Positions 1 through 6,547 of a DNA stretch of 8,775 bases are shown here, one piece after another. The stretch comes from CAZONU01 sp965370045 (GTDB taxonomy: Bacteria; Planctomycetota; SZUA-567; JAKLDR01). The notes below the pieces were generated by a model, which saw only the letters and a list, made by a program, of their open reading frames with translations, was not told the origin of the DNA and did not search any database. Position 1 is the first letter of the stretch, and the number at the start of each line of letters is the position of its first letter. The stretch lies in the NCBI GenBank assembly GCA_965370045.1, contig CBDUSI010000153.1:1-8775 (forward strand), given 5' to 3'. The translations under genes were made by a program, and so were the position numbers.

Positions 1-948
1 CCCAAACCCCAGTACCGGAAGCTCGACCGCAAGCTAAAGCGGGAGATACGGAAGAAGCTCCTGGCGGAGAAGGCCACCGACGCCGCCGCGGCCGCGGTGG
101 ACAAGGCGGTCAAGGAGTACAACGAGGTCAAGCTGGCCGAGAAGCGCCCCAAGCTGCGAGACCTGGCCCGCAAGCACAAGCTGCACCTGCGCACCGCCGG
201 GCCCGCCACCATCGAGGATCTGGAGGAAGCCGAGTATCTGAAGGACCTGATCCCCAGCGTCCACGACCTCTTCCAGGAGTTCTACCGCAAGAAGCTGAAG
301 GAGGATCTCACCGCGCGCCGCCCCGTCGAGAAGGACCGGGGCTTCCTGGCGATCCGCATGGTGAAGTTCCACCCGGTCGCGCTGCTCAGCTTCGAGAAGG
401 CCAAGGCGGGCCTCACTTACCGTGTCAAGCTGGAGGCCGCCTGGGATCTGGCCGAGAAGGCCTGCAAGAAAGACCTCAAGGACCTCAAGGACGGCAAGCT
501 CGACCCCAAGCAGGTTCGCGCCAGCACGATCCTGGGACCGGGCGACGAGACCTGCAAGATGGTGGTGGGCTACAAGCTGACCGTCGGCGAGGTCTCCCGC
601 GCCTACACTTACGGCCAACTCCTGGGCAAGGAGGATCGCGAGCACGAGGCCCGGGAGAAGGCGGAAAAGGAGAGCGGCAAGAAGAAGACGAAGCCGTTGG
701 AAGAGCGCATCACCGACACCTACAGGGTGGGCTGGCGAGTGATCATCCTCCTCGAACGCCGGACGCCGGATATCAAGGAATTCCGGGCGGACCGCCGCTG
801 GAGGGGCGACTGGAAGCCGCTAGCCATGATGGCCCGCTACTACCAGATGATGGGCCGAACCCCCGGCGACACCCGCTGGAGGCAGGTGTTCCTCAACGAC
901 CTGTACCGCGAAAGGTACCGCCGGCTGAACACCAAGAAGAGCAACTAG
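1..948 (+). CDS. C-terminal part of a basic protein resembling SurA/PpiD-type periplasmic chaperones (5' end outside window)
   Basis: The frame is open from base 1 to a TAG stop at 946-948, giving 315 visible residues, so the true start lies upstream of the window; the first in-frame start-like codon (GTG at 97) is not a credible gene start. The protein is very rich in Lys, Arg and Glu. Two segments look like successive repeats of the helical tail found in SurA/PpiD-like peptidyl-prolyl isomerases: one around LRDLARKHKL, preceded by a helix with KLLAEKATDAA, and one around FLAIRMVKFHPVALLSFEKA followed by a helix. Known family members assist folding of outer-membrane and periplasmic proteins, but no parvulin catalytic domain is visible here; it could lie upstream or be absent. 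A charged linker (KAEKESGKKKTK) is followed by a Trp/Arg/Tyr-rich C-terminus that I do not recognise. High third-position GC supports real coding. It converges on miaA with one base between stops. The gene is certain; the family assignment is moderate to weak. Confidence 0.5.
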   Translation, partial: PKPQYRKLDRKLKREIRKKLLAEKATDAAAAAVDKAVKEYNEVKLAEKRPKLRDLARKHKLHLRTAGPATIEDLEEAEYLKDLIPSVHDLFQEFYRKKLKEDLTARRPVEKDRGFLAIRMVKFHPVALLSFEKAKAGLTYRVKLEAAWDLAEKACKKDLKDLKDGKLDPKQVRASTILGPGDETCKMVVGYKLTVGEVSRAYTYGQLLGKEDREHEAREKAEKESGKKKTKPLEERITDTYRVGWRVIILLERRTPDIKEFRADRRWRGDWKPLAMMARYYQMMGRTPGDTRWRQVFLNDLYRERYRRLNTKKSN

Positions 949-949
949 A

Positions 950-1876
950 CTAGAGCGCTTCCGCGATGCGGGCGGCCATCCGGTCGCCCGTTTCGTTGGG
1001 GGCTGGCTCGAACCACTCTATTCCCGGCAGCTTCTCGAACCAGCCGGTCTGGCGGCGGGCGAAGCGCCGGGTGTTCCGCTTGGTCAGGCGCACGGCCTCG
1101 GCCAAGTCATGCTCTCCGCCGAGGTGCGCGGCGAGTTCCCGGTAGCCCAGGGCCTGGAGCGCGGTTCCCGAAAGCCCCCCGGGGCCCGCCAGCAGCCCGC
1201 GCACCTCGTCGAGCAGCCCGGCGGCCATCATGGCGTCAACCCGCGCGTCGATGCGCGCGTAGAGTTCCTCGCGCGGCCGGCGGAGCCCGGCAACCCGGAA
1301 ACTGAAGCCCGGGCGGCGGCGGCCGAACTGTCTCTGCATCCCGGAAATCGGCCGGCCGGTCGCACGGTAAACCTCCAGCGCCCGGATGATGCGCCGCAGG
1401 TCGCGCGTCTCTGTGCGCCGGGCGGCGGCGGGGTCGACGACGGCCAGCTCCGCGTGGAGTTCCTCGACCCCGCGCTCGATCGCGAAGGCTTCCAGTTCCC
1501 GGCGCAGTTCGCGGTCCGCCGGCGGGCCCGCGAACAGGCCCTCGACCAGCGCCCGGTAGTAAAGCGGCGAGCCGCCCTCGAAGACCAGCGGAACGCCCCG
1601 CGCGCGGCCGTCGGCGATGGCCGCGTCGGCCGCGGCCAGCCAGCGGCCCACGTTGAACTCCTCGCCGGGCTCGACCAGGTCCAGAAGGTGCCAGCGCGCC
1701 GCGCGGCGCTCCGCCGCGGTGGGCTTGGCGGTGCCGATGTCCATGCCCCGGTAGACTTTCATGGAGTCCAGGCTGGCCAGCTCCGCGCCGAGGGAGTCGG
1801 CCAGTTCCAGGGCGACGCCGGTCTTGCCCGAGGCGGTGGCGCCGACCAGCACGTAGACGAGCGGCTCGCCGGACAC
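950..1876 (-). CDS. miaA: tRNA dimethylallyltransferase (MiaA)
   Basis: MiaA transfers the dimethylallyl group of DMAPP to N6 of adenosine 37 in tRNAs reading UNN codons, giving i6A in the cytoplasm. From the GTG at 1876 the protein has 308 residues, a normal length. Visible motifs: P-loop GATASGKT (12-19), DSMKVYRGMDIGTAKP (37-52) with the catalytic-region Asp37, GGSPLYY (101-107), DLRRIIRALEVYRATGRPIS (159-178), ALGYREL (242-248) and the C-terminal KRNTRRFARRQTGWF (266-280). Lys40 stands where Gln or Ala is usual, and GGSP replaces the commoner GGTG. Start choice: a TTG at 1880-1882 would overlap the xerC stop by four bases, but GAGGGG at 1883-1888 lies directly against that TTG and six bases from GTG 1874-1876, so GTG is preferred; TTG would add two residues. 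It is the last gene of the minus-strand cluster and sits downstream of ispDF, which feeds DMAPP supply. Function is near certain; the start is fairly sure. Confidence 0.96.
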   Translation of the reverse strand: MSGEPLVYVLVGATASGKTGVALELADSLGAELASLDSMKVYRGMDIGTAKPTAAERRAARWHLLDLVEPGEEFNVGRWLAAADAAIADGRARGVPLVFEGGSPLYYRALVEGLFAGPPADRELRRELEAFAIERGVEELHAELAVVDPAAARRTETRDLRRIIRALEVYRATGRPISGMQRQFGRRRPGFSFRVAGLRRPREELYARIDARVDAMMAAGLLDEVRGLLAGPGGLSGTALQALGYRELAAHLGGEHDLAEAVRLTKRNTRRFARRQTGWFEKLPGIEWFEPAPNETGDRMAARIAEAL

Positions 1877-1890
1877 GGTCAACCCCTCGG
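1877..1890 (-). promoter_or_regulatory. Ribosome binding site that decides the miaA start
   Basis: On the minus strand CCGAGGGG (1890-1883) is followed by TTGACC and then GTG (1876-1874). The purine run has an ideal six-base spacing to GTG but none to the TTG at 1882-1880. The xerC stop TGA (1881-1879) lies inside the spacer, so a ribosome finishing xerC stops on top of the miaA start region. This points to termination-reinitiation coupling. Confidence 0.6.
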
Positions 1891-2838
1891 GTGGTACTTG
1901 CGGTGGGCGTCGACCAGGTCGCGGCGGTCGAGGTGCGTGTATATCTGGGTCGTCACCGGGGAGGCGTGGCCCAGCATCTCCTGGATGGCGCGCAGGTTCG
2001 CCCCGCCCTGGAGCATGTGGGTGGCGAACGAGTGCCTGAGGGTGTGAGTGCTGGCGTGCTTGGTTACCCCCGCCGCCGCCAGGTAGTGCTTCACCAGCCG
2101 CCAGACGTTGGTACGGTCGAGCTTCCCGCCGTTGCGGCTCAGGAAGAGAAAGGCCGGGGTCTTCTTCCCAGCCAGCCGCGGCCGGCCGCGTTCGAGATAT
2201 CGCTCGATGGCCGAGCGCGCCCGGCGGCCCAGGGGCACGATCCGCTCGCGGCCGCCCTTGCCGGTGCAGCGCAGGTAGCCGATCTCGAGGTTGACGCCCG
2301 CCAGGAGCAGCCCGGCGACCTCCCCGGCCCGGCAGCCGGTGGCATACAACGTTTCGAGCAGGGCCGCGTCGCGCAGGTAGAACGCGCGCGCGCGCCCGGT
2401 CTTCTTGGGGACTTTCTTGAACTCGGCGGCCGGGGCGGCGAGCAGCGCCTCTATTTCCGCGGGGGAAAGCACCTTGGGCAGTCGCTGCCAGGCCGAGGGC
2501 CGCTCCAGCGCCGAAGAGGGATCTTTCTGTCGGGGGTTCTCCATGTGCAGGAACTTGTAGAACATGTGCACCGCGGCGATTCGCCGCGTGACAGTGGCCG
2601 GTGTCGAGCGGCGGCTTTCCCGCTGCACGAAGCTCATGATCTCCTGCCGGCTGGCACGCGCGAGCCTCTTGCCCTTGAGAAATGCCAGCAGGTGCTGCAA
2701 GTCATTTCGATAGGCAAGCAACGTGTTGGGGGAGAGCCCACACTCCAGGCGGAGGTAGTCCAGGAAGTCGCCCAGGTCCGGGTCGGGCCGGGCCTCGACC
2801 GCGCGGCGGGGGCGGGCTTTCCCGGGCCGCTTGGCCAC
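1879..2838 (-). CDS. xerC: Tyrosine site-specific recombinase, XerC/XerD type
   Basis: The predicted protein has 319 residues, slightly longer than the usual 295-305. Residues 21-105 form the N-terminal SAM-like core-binding domain (LRLECGLSPNTLLAYRNDL and following helices). The catalytic domain follows with a complete set of active-site residues: Arg170 (GCRAGEV), Lys194 (TGKGGRERIVPLG), His265 and Arg268 (HTLRHSFATH), His291 (LGHAS) and the nucleophile Tyr300 (IYTHLD). Family members resolve chromosome dimers at dif with FtsK; this cytoplasmic role is inferred. A basic insert of about ten residues (KKVPKKTGRARA, 141-152) lies between LLAAP and LRDAALLE, where relatives are shorter. Whether it is XerC or XerD cannot be decided from sequence alone. 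The GTG start at 2836-2838 overlaps the ispDF TAG by one base and has no good Shine-Dalgarno, suggesting dependence on translation of ispDF. The frame stays open far upstream, but that part is a shadow of ispDF. Confidence 0.92.
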   Translation of the reverse strand: MAKRPGKARPRRAVEARPDPDLGDFLDYLRLECGLSPNTLLAYRNDLQHLLAFLKGKRLARASRQEIMSFVQRESRRSTPATVTRRIAAVHMFYKFLHMENPRQKDPSSALERPSAWQRLPKVLSPAEIEALLAAPAAEFKKVPKKTGRARAFYLRDAALLETLYATGCRAGEVAGLLLAGVNLEIGYLRCTGKGGRERIVPLGRRARSAIERYLERGRPRLAGKKTPAFLFLSRNGGKLDRTNVWRLVKHYLAAAGVTKHASTHTLRHSFATHMLQGGANLRAIQEMLGHASPVTTQIYTHLDRRDLVDAHRKYHPRG

Positions 2839-3998
2839 TAGACCGCTTCTACCACCGCGGCCGCCTGGCAGGCCACCGCGCGGCCACCGCCGATCTCGCC
2901 GAGCCCCTCGGCCGTGCCGGCCTTGACCGAGACGGCCGACGCGTCGAGCCCCAGCGCCGCGGCAACTTCCGCGGCCATCTTCACTTTGAGATCGCCCAGC
3001 TTGGGCGCCTCCAGAAAAATCGTCGCGTCCACGTTGACCGGCCGGAAGCCGGCGGCGCGCAGCTTCTCGCGGACCTCGGCGACGAGCTCCAGACTGCGCG
3101 CGTCCCTGTAAGCCTCGTCGGTGTCCGGGAAGTGCTGGCCGATGTCCCCCAGCGCGGCCGCGCCCAGCAGCGCGTCCATCACCGCGTGGCAGAGCACGTC
3201 GCCGTCGGAGTGCGCGCGCGGTGCTTTGTCGGAAGACACTTCCAGCCCGCCGAGAACCAGCTTGCCGCCGGCCTCCAACTCGTGAACGTCGTATCCGGTT
3301 CCCACTCGCATGGCTTTCCCCCGCGCGCCGGCCAGCAGCGCCTCGGCCATGCGCAGATCTTCCGGCGTGGTTACTTTGATGTTGGTCGCCGGGCTGGGCA
3401 CCAGCTCCACCGACCGGCCGTAGTGCTCGAAGACCGCCGCGTCGTCGCTGACCTCCAGGCCGTCGGCCTCGGCGTGGGCGGCCAGCTCCTCGTAAAGCTC
3501 GCGGCCGAAGCCCTGGGGGGTCTGCGCCGCCCACAGGCCCTTGCGGTCCACGGTCGAGGAGACGGCGGTGCCGGTCGCCTTCTTGAGCGTGTCGGTGACC
3601 GGCGCCGCGGCCAGTGCCGCGCCGTGGTTGCGAGCCACGCAGGCCACCTTGGAGACCACCGCGGGATCGACCAGCGGCCGGGCCGCGTCGTGAACCAGCA
3701 CCACCTCGCAGGCCGGCAGCGCGGCCAGCCCGGCGCGCACCGAGTCCTGCCGGCGGGCCCCGCCGGGCGCGACCGCGACGATCTTGGACTCGCCGACCAA
3801 CTCCCGCCCGCGCTCGAGGTCCTGGGGGTGGAGCACCAGGACTATCCCGGCGACCTCCTCGGCGGCGGCCAGCCGTTCGGCGGCGATGGCTGCGAGGGGC
3901 CGGCCGCCGAGCTCCGCGAAGGCCTTGCGCACGCCGCCCATCCGCCGGCCGCCGCCGGCGCCGACCAGGATCACGCCCGCGTAGCCGTCGGGCCTCAC
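2838..3998 (-). CDS. ispDF: Bifunctional IspD-IspF: MEP cytidylyltransferase fused to MECDP synthase
   Basis: One uninterrupted frame of 386 residues carries two enzymes of the MEP isoprenoid pathway. Residues 1-224 are IspD, which makes CDP-methylerythritol from MEP and CTP: nucleotide-binding loop GAGGGRRMGG (13-22) with Lys25, VLVHDAARP (100-108), APVTDT (132-137), TVDRKGLWAAQTPQGF (149-164) and NIKVTTPEDLRMAEALL (206-222). Residues 230-386 are IspF, which cyclises CDP-ME 2-phosphate: DVH (237-239, metal ligands), AHSDGDVLCHA (262-272, ligand His271), GDIGQHFPDTD (284-294), NVDATIFLEAPKL (322-334) and VKAGTAEGLG (358-367). The joint is only about six residues (AGARGK). Fusions of this kind are known in alpha- and epsilonproteobacteria. 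IspF, which begins MRVGTGYDVHE, would be a normal 157 residues if started at ATG 3309-3311, so a separate internal product is possible. The GTG start (3996-3998) overlaps the preceding TGA as GTGA, with AAGGGCGG just upstream. Both activities look intact. Confidence 0.94.
   Translation of the reverse strand: MRPDGYAGVILVGAGGGRRMGGVRKAFAELGGRPLAAIAAERLAAAEEVAGIVLVLHPQDLERGRELVGESKIVAVAPGGARRQDSVRAGLAALPACEVVLVHDAARPLVDPAVVSKVACVARNHGAALAAAPVTDTLKKATGTAVSSTVDRKGLWAAQTPQGFGRELYEELAAHAEADGLEVSDDAAVFEHYGRSVELVPSPATNIKVTTPEDLRMAEALLAGARGKAMRVGTGYDVHELEAGGKLVLGGLEVSSDKAPRAHSDGDVLCHAVMDALLGAAALGDIGQHFPDTDEAYRDARSLELVAEVREKLRAAGFRPVNVDATIFLEAPKLGDLKVKMAAEVAAALGLDASAVSVKAGTAEGLGEIGGGRAVACQAAAVVEAV
3309..3322 (-). 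promoter_or_regulatory. Possible internal ribosome binding site and ATG for stand-alone IspF
   Basis: Within the fused gene the minus strand reads GGGGGAAAGCC directly before ATG at 3311-3309. The purine run GGGGGA (3322-3317) ends five bases before the ATG, and that ATG sits exactly at the canonical N-terminus of IspF. There is no stop codon separating the two domains, so this would give free IspF in addition to the fusion. The match to a Shine-Dalgarno is imperfect and purine-rich stretches are common in this GC-rich DNA, so confidence is low. Confidence 0.3.
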
Positions 3999-5095
3999 TT
4001 GCCGCCCTTTCCCGCGCCGGGCTCCGCCTCGCCGCGCTTGCGCCCGAAGATCATCCTCCCGGCGGAGGTCTGAATCGAACTGGTCACCAGCACCTCCGCC
4101 TGGGAGCCCACGTCCTCGCGGGCGTTCTCGACCACCACCATGGTGCCGTCGTCGAGGTAGCCGACGCCCTGGCCTTTCTCCTCGCCGCGGCGGACTATCT
4201 TGAGGGTCAGCGCCTCGCCGGGCAGGTAGGGCGCGCGCAGCGAGCCGGCCAGGTCGTTGATGTTGACCACCTCCACCTTCTCGATCTTGGCCACCTTGGC
4301 CAGGTTGAAGTCGTTGGTGACCAGTCGGCCGCCGAGCATCTGGGCCAGGCGGATCAGCTTGGCGTCCACCGCCTCGGTCCCGGCGACCTGGTCCTCGTAG
4401 ATCCGCGCGCGCAGACGCGGTGCGGCCTGCAGGCGGCTGACCATGTCCAGCCCCCGCCGGCCCTTGGCGCGCACCAGCTTGTCGGCGCTGTCGGCCAGGC
4501 CCTGCATCTCGTCGATGACGAAGCGCGGGACGATCATCGGGTCGTTGAGCAGCAGCTTCTCGGCGACGTCCACGATGCGCCCGTCGATCAGCACGCTGCT
4601 GTCCAGGATCAGCCCGCCGTGGGTCCGGCTCTGCTCGGCGAAGTCCACGTAGGGCACCACGAAACGGAACTCGTCCTTGGTGCGCAGCACCACCGAGACC
4701 GTCAGGTAGCAGGTGGCCAGCGTGACCAGCGGCACCACCGCCTGGAGGACGTACATGAGCTCGTCCATGGGGTTGTCGCTGTCCTTGAGCATCGGCCAGA
4801 GGATCGGCCACAGGAAGATGGCCAGCAGGGCCACTATGAAACCGCTGACCAGGATGCCGGCGATGAGTCCGAAGACCACCGCCACGAAGCCGCGCAGCAT
4901 GTGCCGGCGGAAGGCGATGTCCAGGCCCACCAGCGCGCCCGCCGCCGCCGCGGCCACCAGCGCGCTGACCAGCGCCTCGGTGTTGCTGCCGGTCACCGTC
5001 TCGCCGGCTTCGGACTGGCCCAGGTACTTGACCACGAACCAGGCCACCGCCCCGGCCAGCAGAACGAAGGCCAGCCGAACTATCTTGAGGAGCAT
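3995..5095 (-). CDS. Membrane-anchored PIN/TRAM domain protein (YacL family)
   Basis: The protein has 366 residues. The N-terminal part holds about four membrane segments (near 4-23, 42-60, 68-100 and 115-137). A cytoplasmic PIN-type nuclease domain follows: LDSSVLIDGRI (164-174, Asp165), IVPRFVIDEMQGLADSADKL (188-207, acidic pair 195-196), KGRRGLD (211-217), VDAKLIRLA (243-251, Asp244) and VTNDFNLAKVA (259-269, Asp262). The expected acidic metal-binding residues are therefore present. A C-terminal TRAM domain (about 292-350) shows LPGE, GQGVGYLDDGTMVVVENA and QTSAGRMIF, a predicted RNA-binding module. The family is widespread, is typified by Bacillus YacL, and its physiological role is poorly settled; RNA cleavage or binding at the membrane is inference. 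ATG at 5093-5095 is preceded by a strong GGGAGGT at five bases. It overlaps ispDF by four bases and follows radA by 46, a neighbourhood that recurs in several phyla. Family assignment is very secure. Confidence 0.95.
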   Translation of the reverse strand: MLLKIVRLAFVLLAGAVAWFVVKYLGQSEAGETVTGSNTEALVSALVAAAAAGALVGLDIAFRRHMLRGFVAVVFGLIAGILVSGFIVALLAIFLWPILWPMLKDSDNPMDELMYVLQAVVPLVTLATCYLTVSVVLRTKDEFRFVVPYVDFAEQSRTHGGLILDSSVLIDGRIVDVAEKLLLNDPMIVPRFVIDEMQGLADSADKLVRAKGRRGLDMVSRLQAAPRLRARIYEDQVAGTEAVDAKLIRLAQMLGGRLVTNDFNLAKVAKIEKVEVVNINDLAGSLRAPYLPGEALTLKIVRRGEEKGQGVGYLDDGTMVVVENAREDVGSQAEVLVTSSIQTSAGRMIFGRKRGEAEPGAGKGGK

Positions 5096-5107
5096 CGCTT
5101 ACCTCCC
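5096..5107 (-). promoter_or_regulatory. Strong Shine-Dalgarno of the PIN/TRAM gene
   Basis: GGGAGGT (5107-5101 on the minus strand) lies five bases before ATG 5095-5093. It is the best ribosome binding site in the cluster and fixes the start of the PIN/TRAM gene. The three genes that follow have weaker sites and overlapping junctions, so this may be the main loading point for that sub-block. Confidence 0.65.
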
Positions 5108-5141
5108 GCCCGGCGCCGGATGGGTATGATGACTGTCGGCC

Positions 5142-6530
5142 TCACGCCAGGGCCAGTTCCAGGGCCTCGCTCAGCGAGGCCACGCCTATGATCTCTATGC
5201 GCTCGCCGCCGGGCGCGCCACGCGCGCCGCTGGACGGCAGTATGATCCTTCCGAATCCGTGGCGGGCGGCCTCGCGCATCCGCTCGGCCGCGCGGGCCAG
5301 GGGACGCAGTTCACCGCCCAGGCCCACCTCGCCGGCCAGGGCCAGCTTCTCGCTGATCGGCCGCTCGCGAAGCGAGCTGGCAATCGCCGCCGCCAGGGGC
5401 AGGTCGACGGCCGGTTCGGCGACCGCCAGCCCGCCGGCGGCGTTGGCGAAGACATCGCAGTCCGCGGTGGCCAGCCCCGCGCGCCGGGCCAGCACGGCCA
5501 GGAGCATGTGCAGCCGGCCGGTCTCCAGCCCGGTGGTCCGCCGGTGGGCGTGGCCCTCGGCGGCGGGAGCGCAGAGCGCCTGGATCTCGACCATCAGCAC
5601 CCGGCTGCCGCCCAGCGCCGGGAAGGCCGCCGCGCCCTGGCGCGGCCCGGCGCGCTCGCCGAGCAGCAGCGCGGAGGGCTCGGCGATCTCGGCCAGGCCC
5701 TTGTCGGTCATCTCGAAGAAGGCGACTTCATCGGTCGGCCCGAAGCGGTTCTTGACCGCGCGAAGCTGGCGGCTCTCGCCCGAACCGGCCGGCTCGAAGT
5801 AGAGCACGGTGTCGACCATGTGCTCCAGCACCCGCGGACCGGCGATGGAACCGTCCTTGGTCACGTGGCCCACCAGGAAGAGCGCGGCGCCCGACTCCTT
5901 GGCCAGGCGGATGAGCCGCGCGGCGCACTCCCGCACCTGGTGGACCGAGCCCGGCGTGCCGGACGAGTCCGGGCTGTAGGCCATCTGGATGCTGTCGATG
6001 ACCATGGCCGCCGGCGAGAGACGCTCGGCCTCGGCGACGATCTCCTCAACGTTGCTGCGGGAGAACACGTAGATGTTCCCGCTGGCCGCGCCCAGGCGCT
6101 CGGCGCGCAGGCGGGTCTGGGCGGCGCTCTCCTCGCAGGAGGCGTAGAGGCAGCGCGAGCCGGCTTGGGCCAGCTTCTCGACGAGCTCCAGGAGGAGCGT
6201 GCTCTTGCCCACCCCGGGGTCGCCGGCCACCAGCACCGCCGAGCCGCGGGTCAGGCCGCCGCCGAGCACGCGGGCCAACTCGGCGATGGGCACCTCGATG
6301 CGCGCGCCGAGCTCGTCGCTGGGAATCTCCGGGAGCGACCGGGCGCGGTCCGCGTCGGGGAGCGGCTCCGTTTTCTTCGCGCCCCGGCGGGAGAGCTTGG
6401 CGCGCGGGGCGCGGGGCGCCTCGGTCAGCGTGTCCCACTCGCGGCACTCCGGGCAGCGCCCGGACCACCGCGAGAACTCGTTGCCGCATTGGGTGCAGTA
6501 GAAGGCCGTCTTCTCGGGGCTGGCCGGCAC
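5142..6530 (-). CDS. radA: DNA repair protein RadA (branch-migrating helicase, Sms)
   Basis: RadA processes recombination intermediates with RecA, driving branch migration in the cytoplasm. The 462-residue protein has the usual length and every family hallmark in order: an N-terminal zinc finger CTQC...CPEC (Cys12, 15, 26, 29), Walker A GDPGVGKST (103-111), Walker B AAMVIDS (174-180), the RadA-specific KNRFG (260-264), and a C-terminal Lon-protease-like domain with TGLETGRLHMLLAVLARRAG (333-352), DVFANAAGGLAV (359-370), EPAVDLPLAAAIASS (372-386) and GEVGLGGELRP (400-410). The first in-frame start that precedes the zinc finger closely is GTG at 6528-6530; the open frame continues upstream only as an antiphase shadow of the MCE gene. 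GGGAGA lies ten bases before this GTG and just after the MCE stop. It is separated by 17 bases from that stop and by 46 from the PIN/TRAM start, consistent with one operon. No unusual or missing residues were noticed. Confidence 0.96.
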   Translation of the reverse strand: MPASPEKTAFYCTQCGNEFSRWSGRCPECREWDTLTEAPRAPRAKLSRRGAKKTEPLPDADRARSLPEIPSDELGARIEVPIAELARVLGGGLTRGSAVLVAGDPGVGKSTLLLELVEKLAQAGSRCLYASCEESAAQTRLRAERLGAASGNIYVFSRSNVEEIVAEAERLSPAAMVIDSIQMAYSPDSSGTPGSVHQVRECAARLIRLAKESGAALFLVGHVTKDGSIAGPRVLEHMVDTVLYFEPAGSGESRQLRAVKNRFGPTDEVAFFEMTDKGLAEIAEPSALLLGERAGPRQGAAAFPALGGSRVLMVEIQALCAPAAEGHAHRRTTGLETGRLHMLLAVLARRAGLATADCDVFANAAGGLAVAEPAVDLPLAAAIASSLRERPISEKLALAGEVGLGGELRPLARAAERMREAARHGFGRIILPSSGARGAPGGERIEIIGVASLSEALELALA

Positions 6531-6546
6531 CTGGAGATCGTCTCCC
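6531..6546 (-). promoter_or_regulatory. radA ribosome binding site within a small perfect hairpin
   Basis: On the minus strand GGAGA (6545-6541), CGA loop, TCTCC (6537-6533) form a perfect five-base-pair stem with a three-base loop. The 5' arm is the only Shine-Dalgarno candidate for the radA GTG at 6530. The stem begins three bases after the MCE gene stop (6550-6548), within the footprint of a terminating ribosome, so MCE translation could melt it. Five pairs is short and chance occurrence is possible. Confidence 0.35.
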
Positions 6547-6547
6547 G

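Noticed and set aside
34..645. Long minus-strand open frame opposite the chaperone-like gene
   Set aside because: Leu/Val/Gly-rich translation with no motif; it is the antisense shadow of a GC-rich, lysine-rich gene with strong codon bias.
930..975. Bidirectional terminator between the convergent genes
   Set aside because: Only a short AGCGCT palindrome is present, with no stable stem and no T-run on either strand.
2838..3534. N-terminal extension of the Xer recombinase by 232 residues
   Set aside because: The extension is Arg/Gly-rich and lies wholly within ispDF in another frame; the GTG at 2838 gives the normal protein.
1109..4073. Three long plus-strand open frames (1109-2047, 1891-2841, 2682-4073) opposite miaA, xerC and ispDF
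   Set aside because: Low-complexity Arg/Ala/Gly/His-rich translations, no domains, and full overlap with securely identified genes.
3999..4811. N-terminal extension of IspDF by about 270 residues
   Set aside because: It overlaps the PIN/TRAM gene in another frame and contains no domain; the GTGA junction at 3995-3998 gives a canonical IspD start.
5096..5141. Promoter between radA and the PIN/TRAM gene
   Set aside because: A CATCAT-like -10 can be found but no matching -35 at a suitable distance; the gap is short and holds a good ribosome binding site only.
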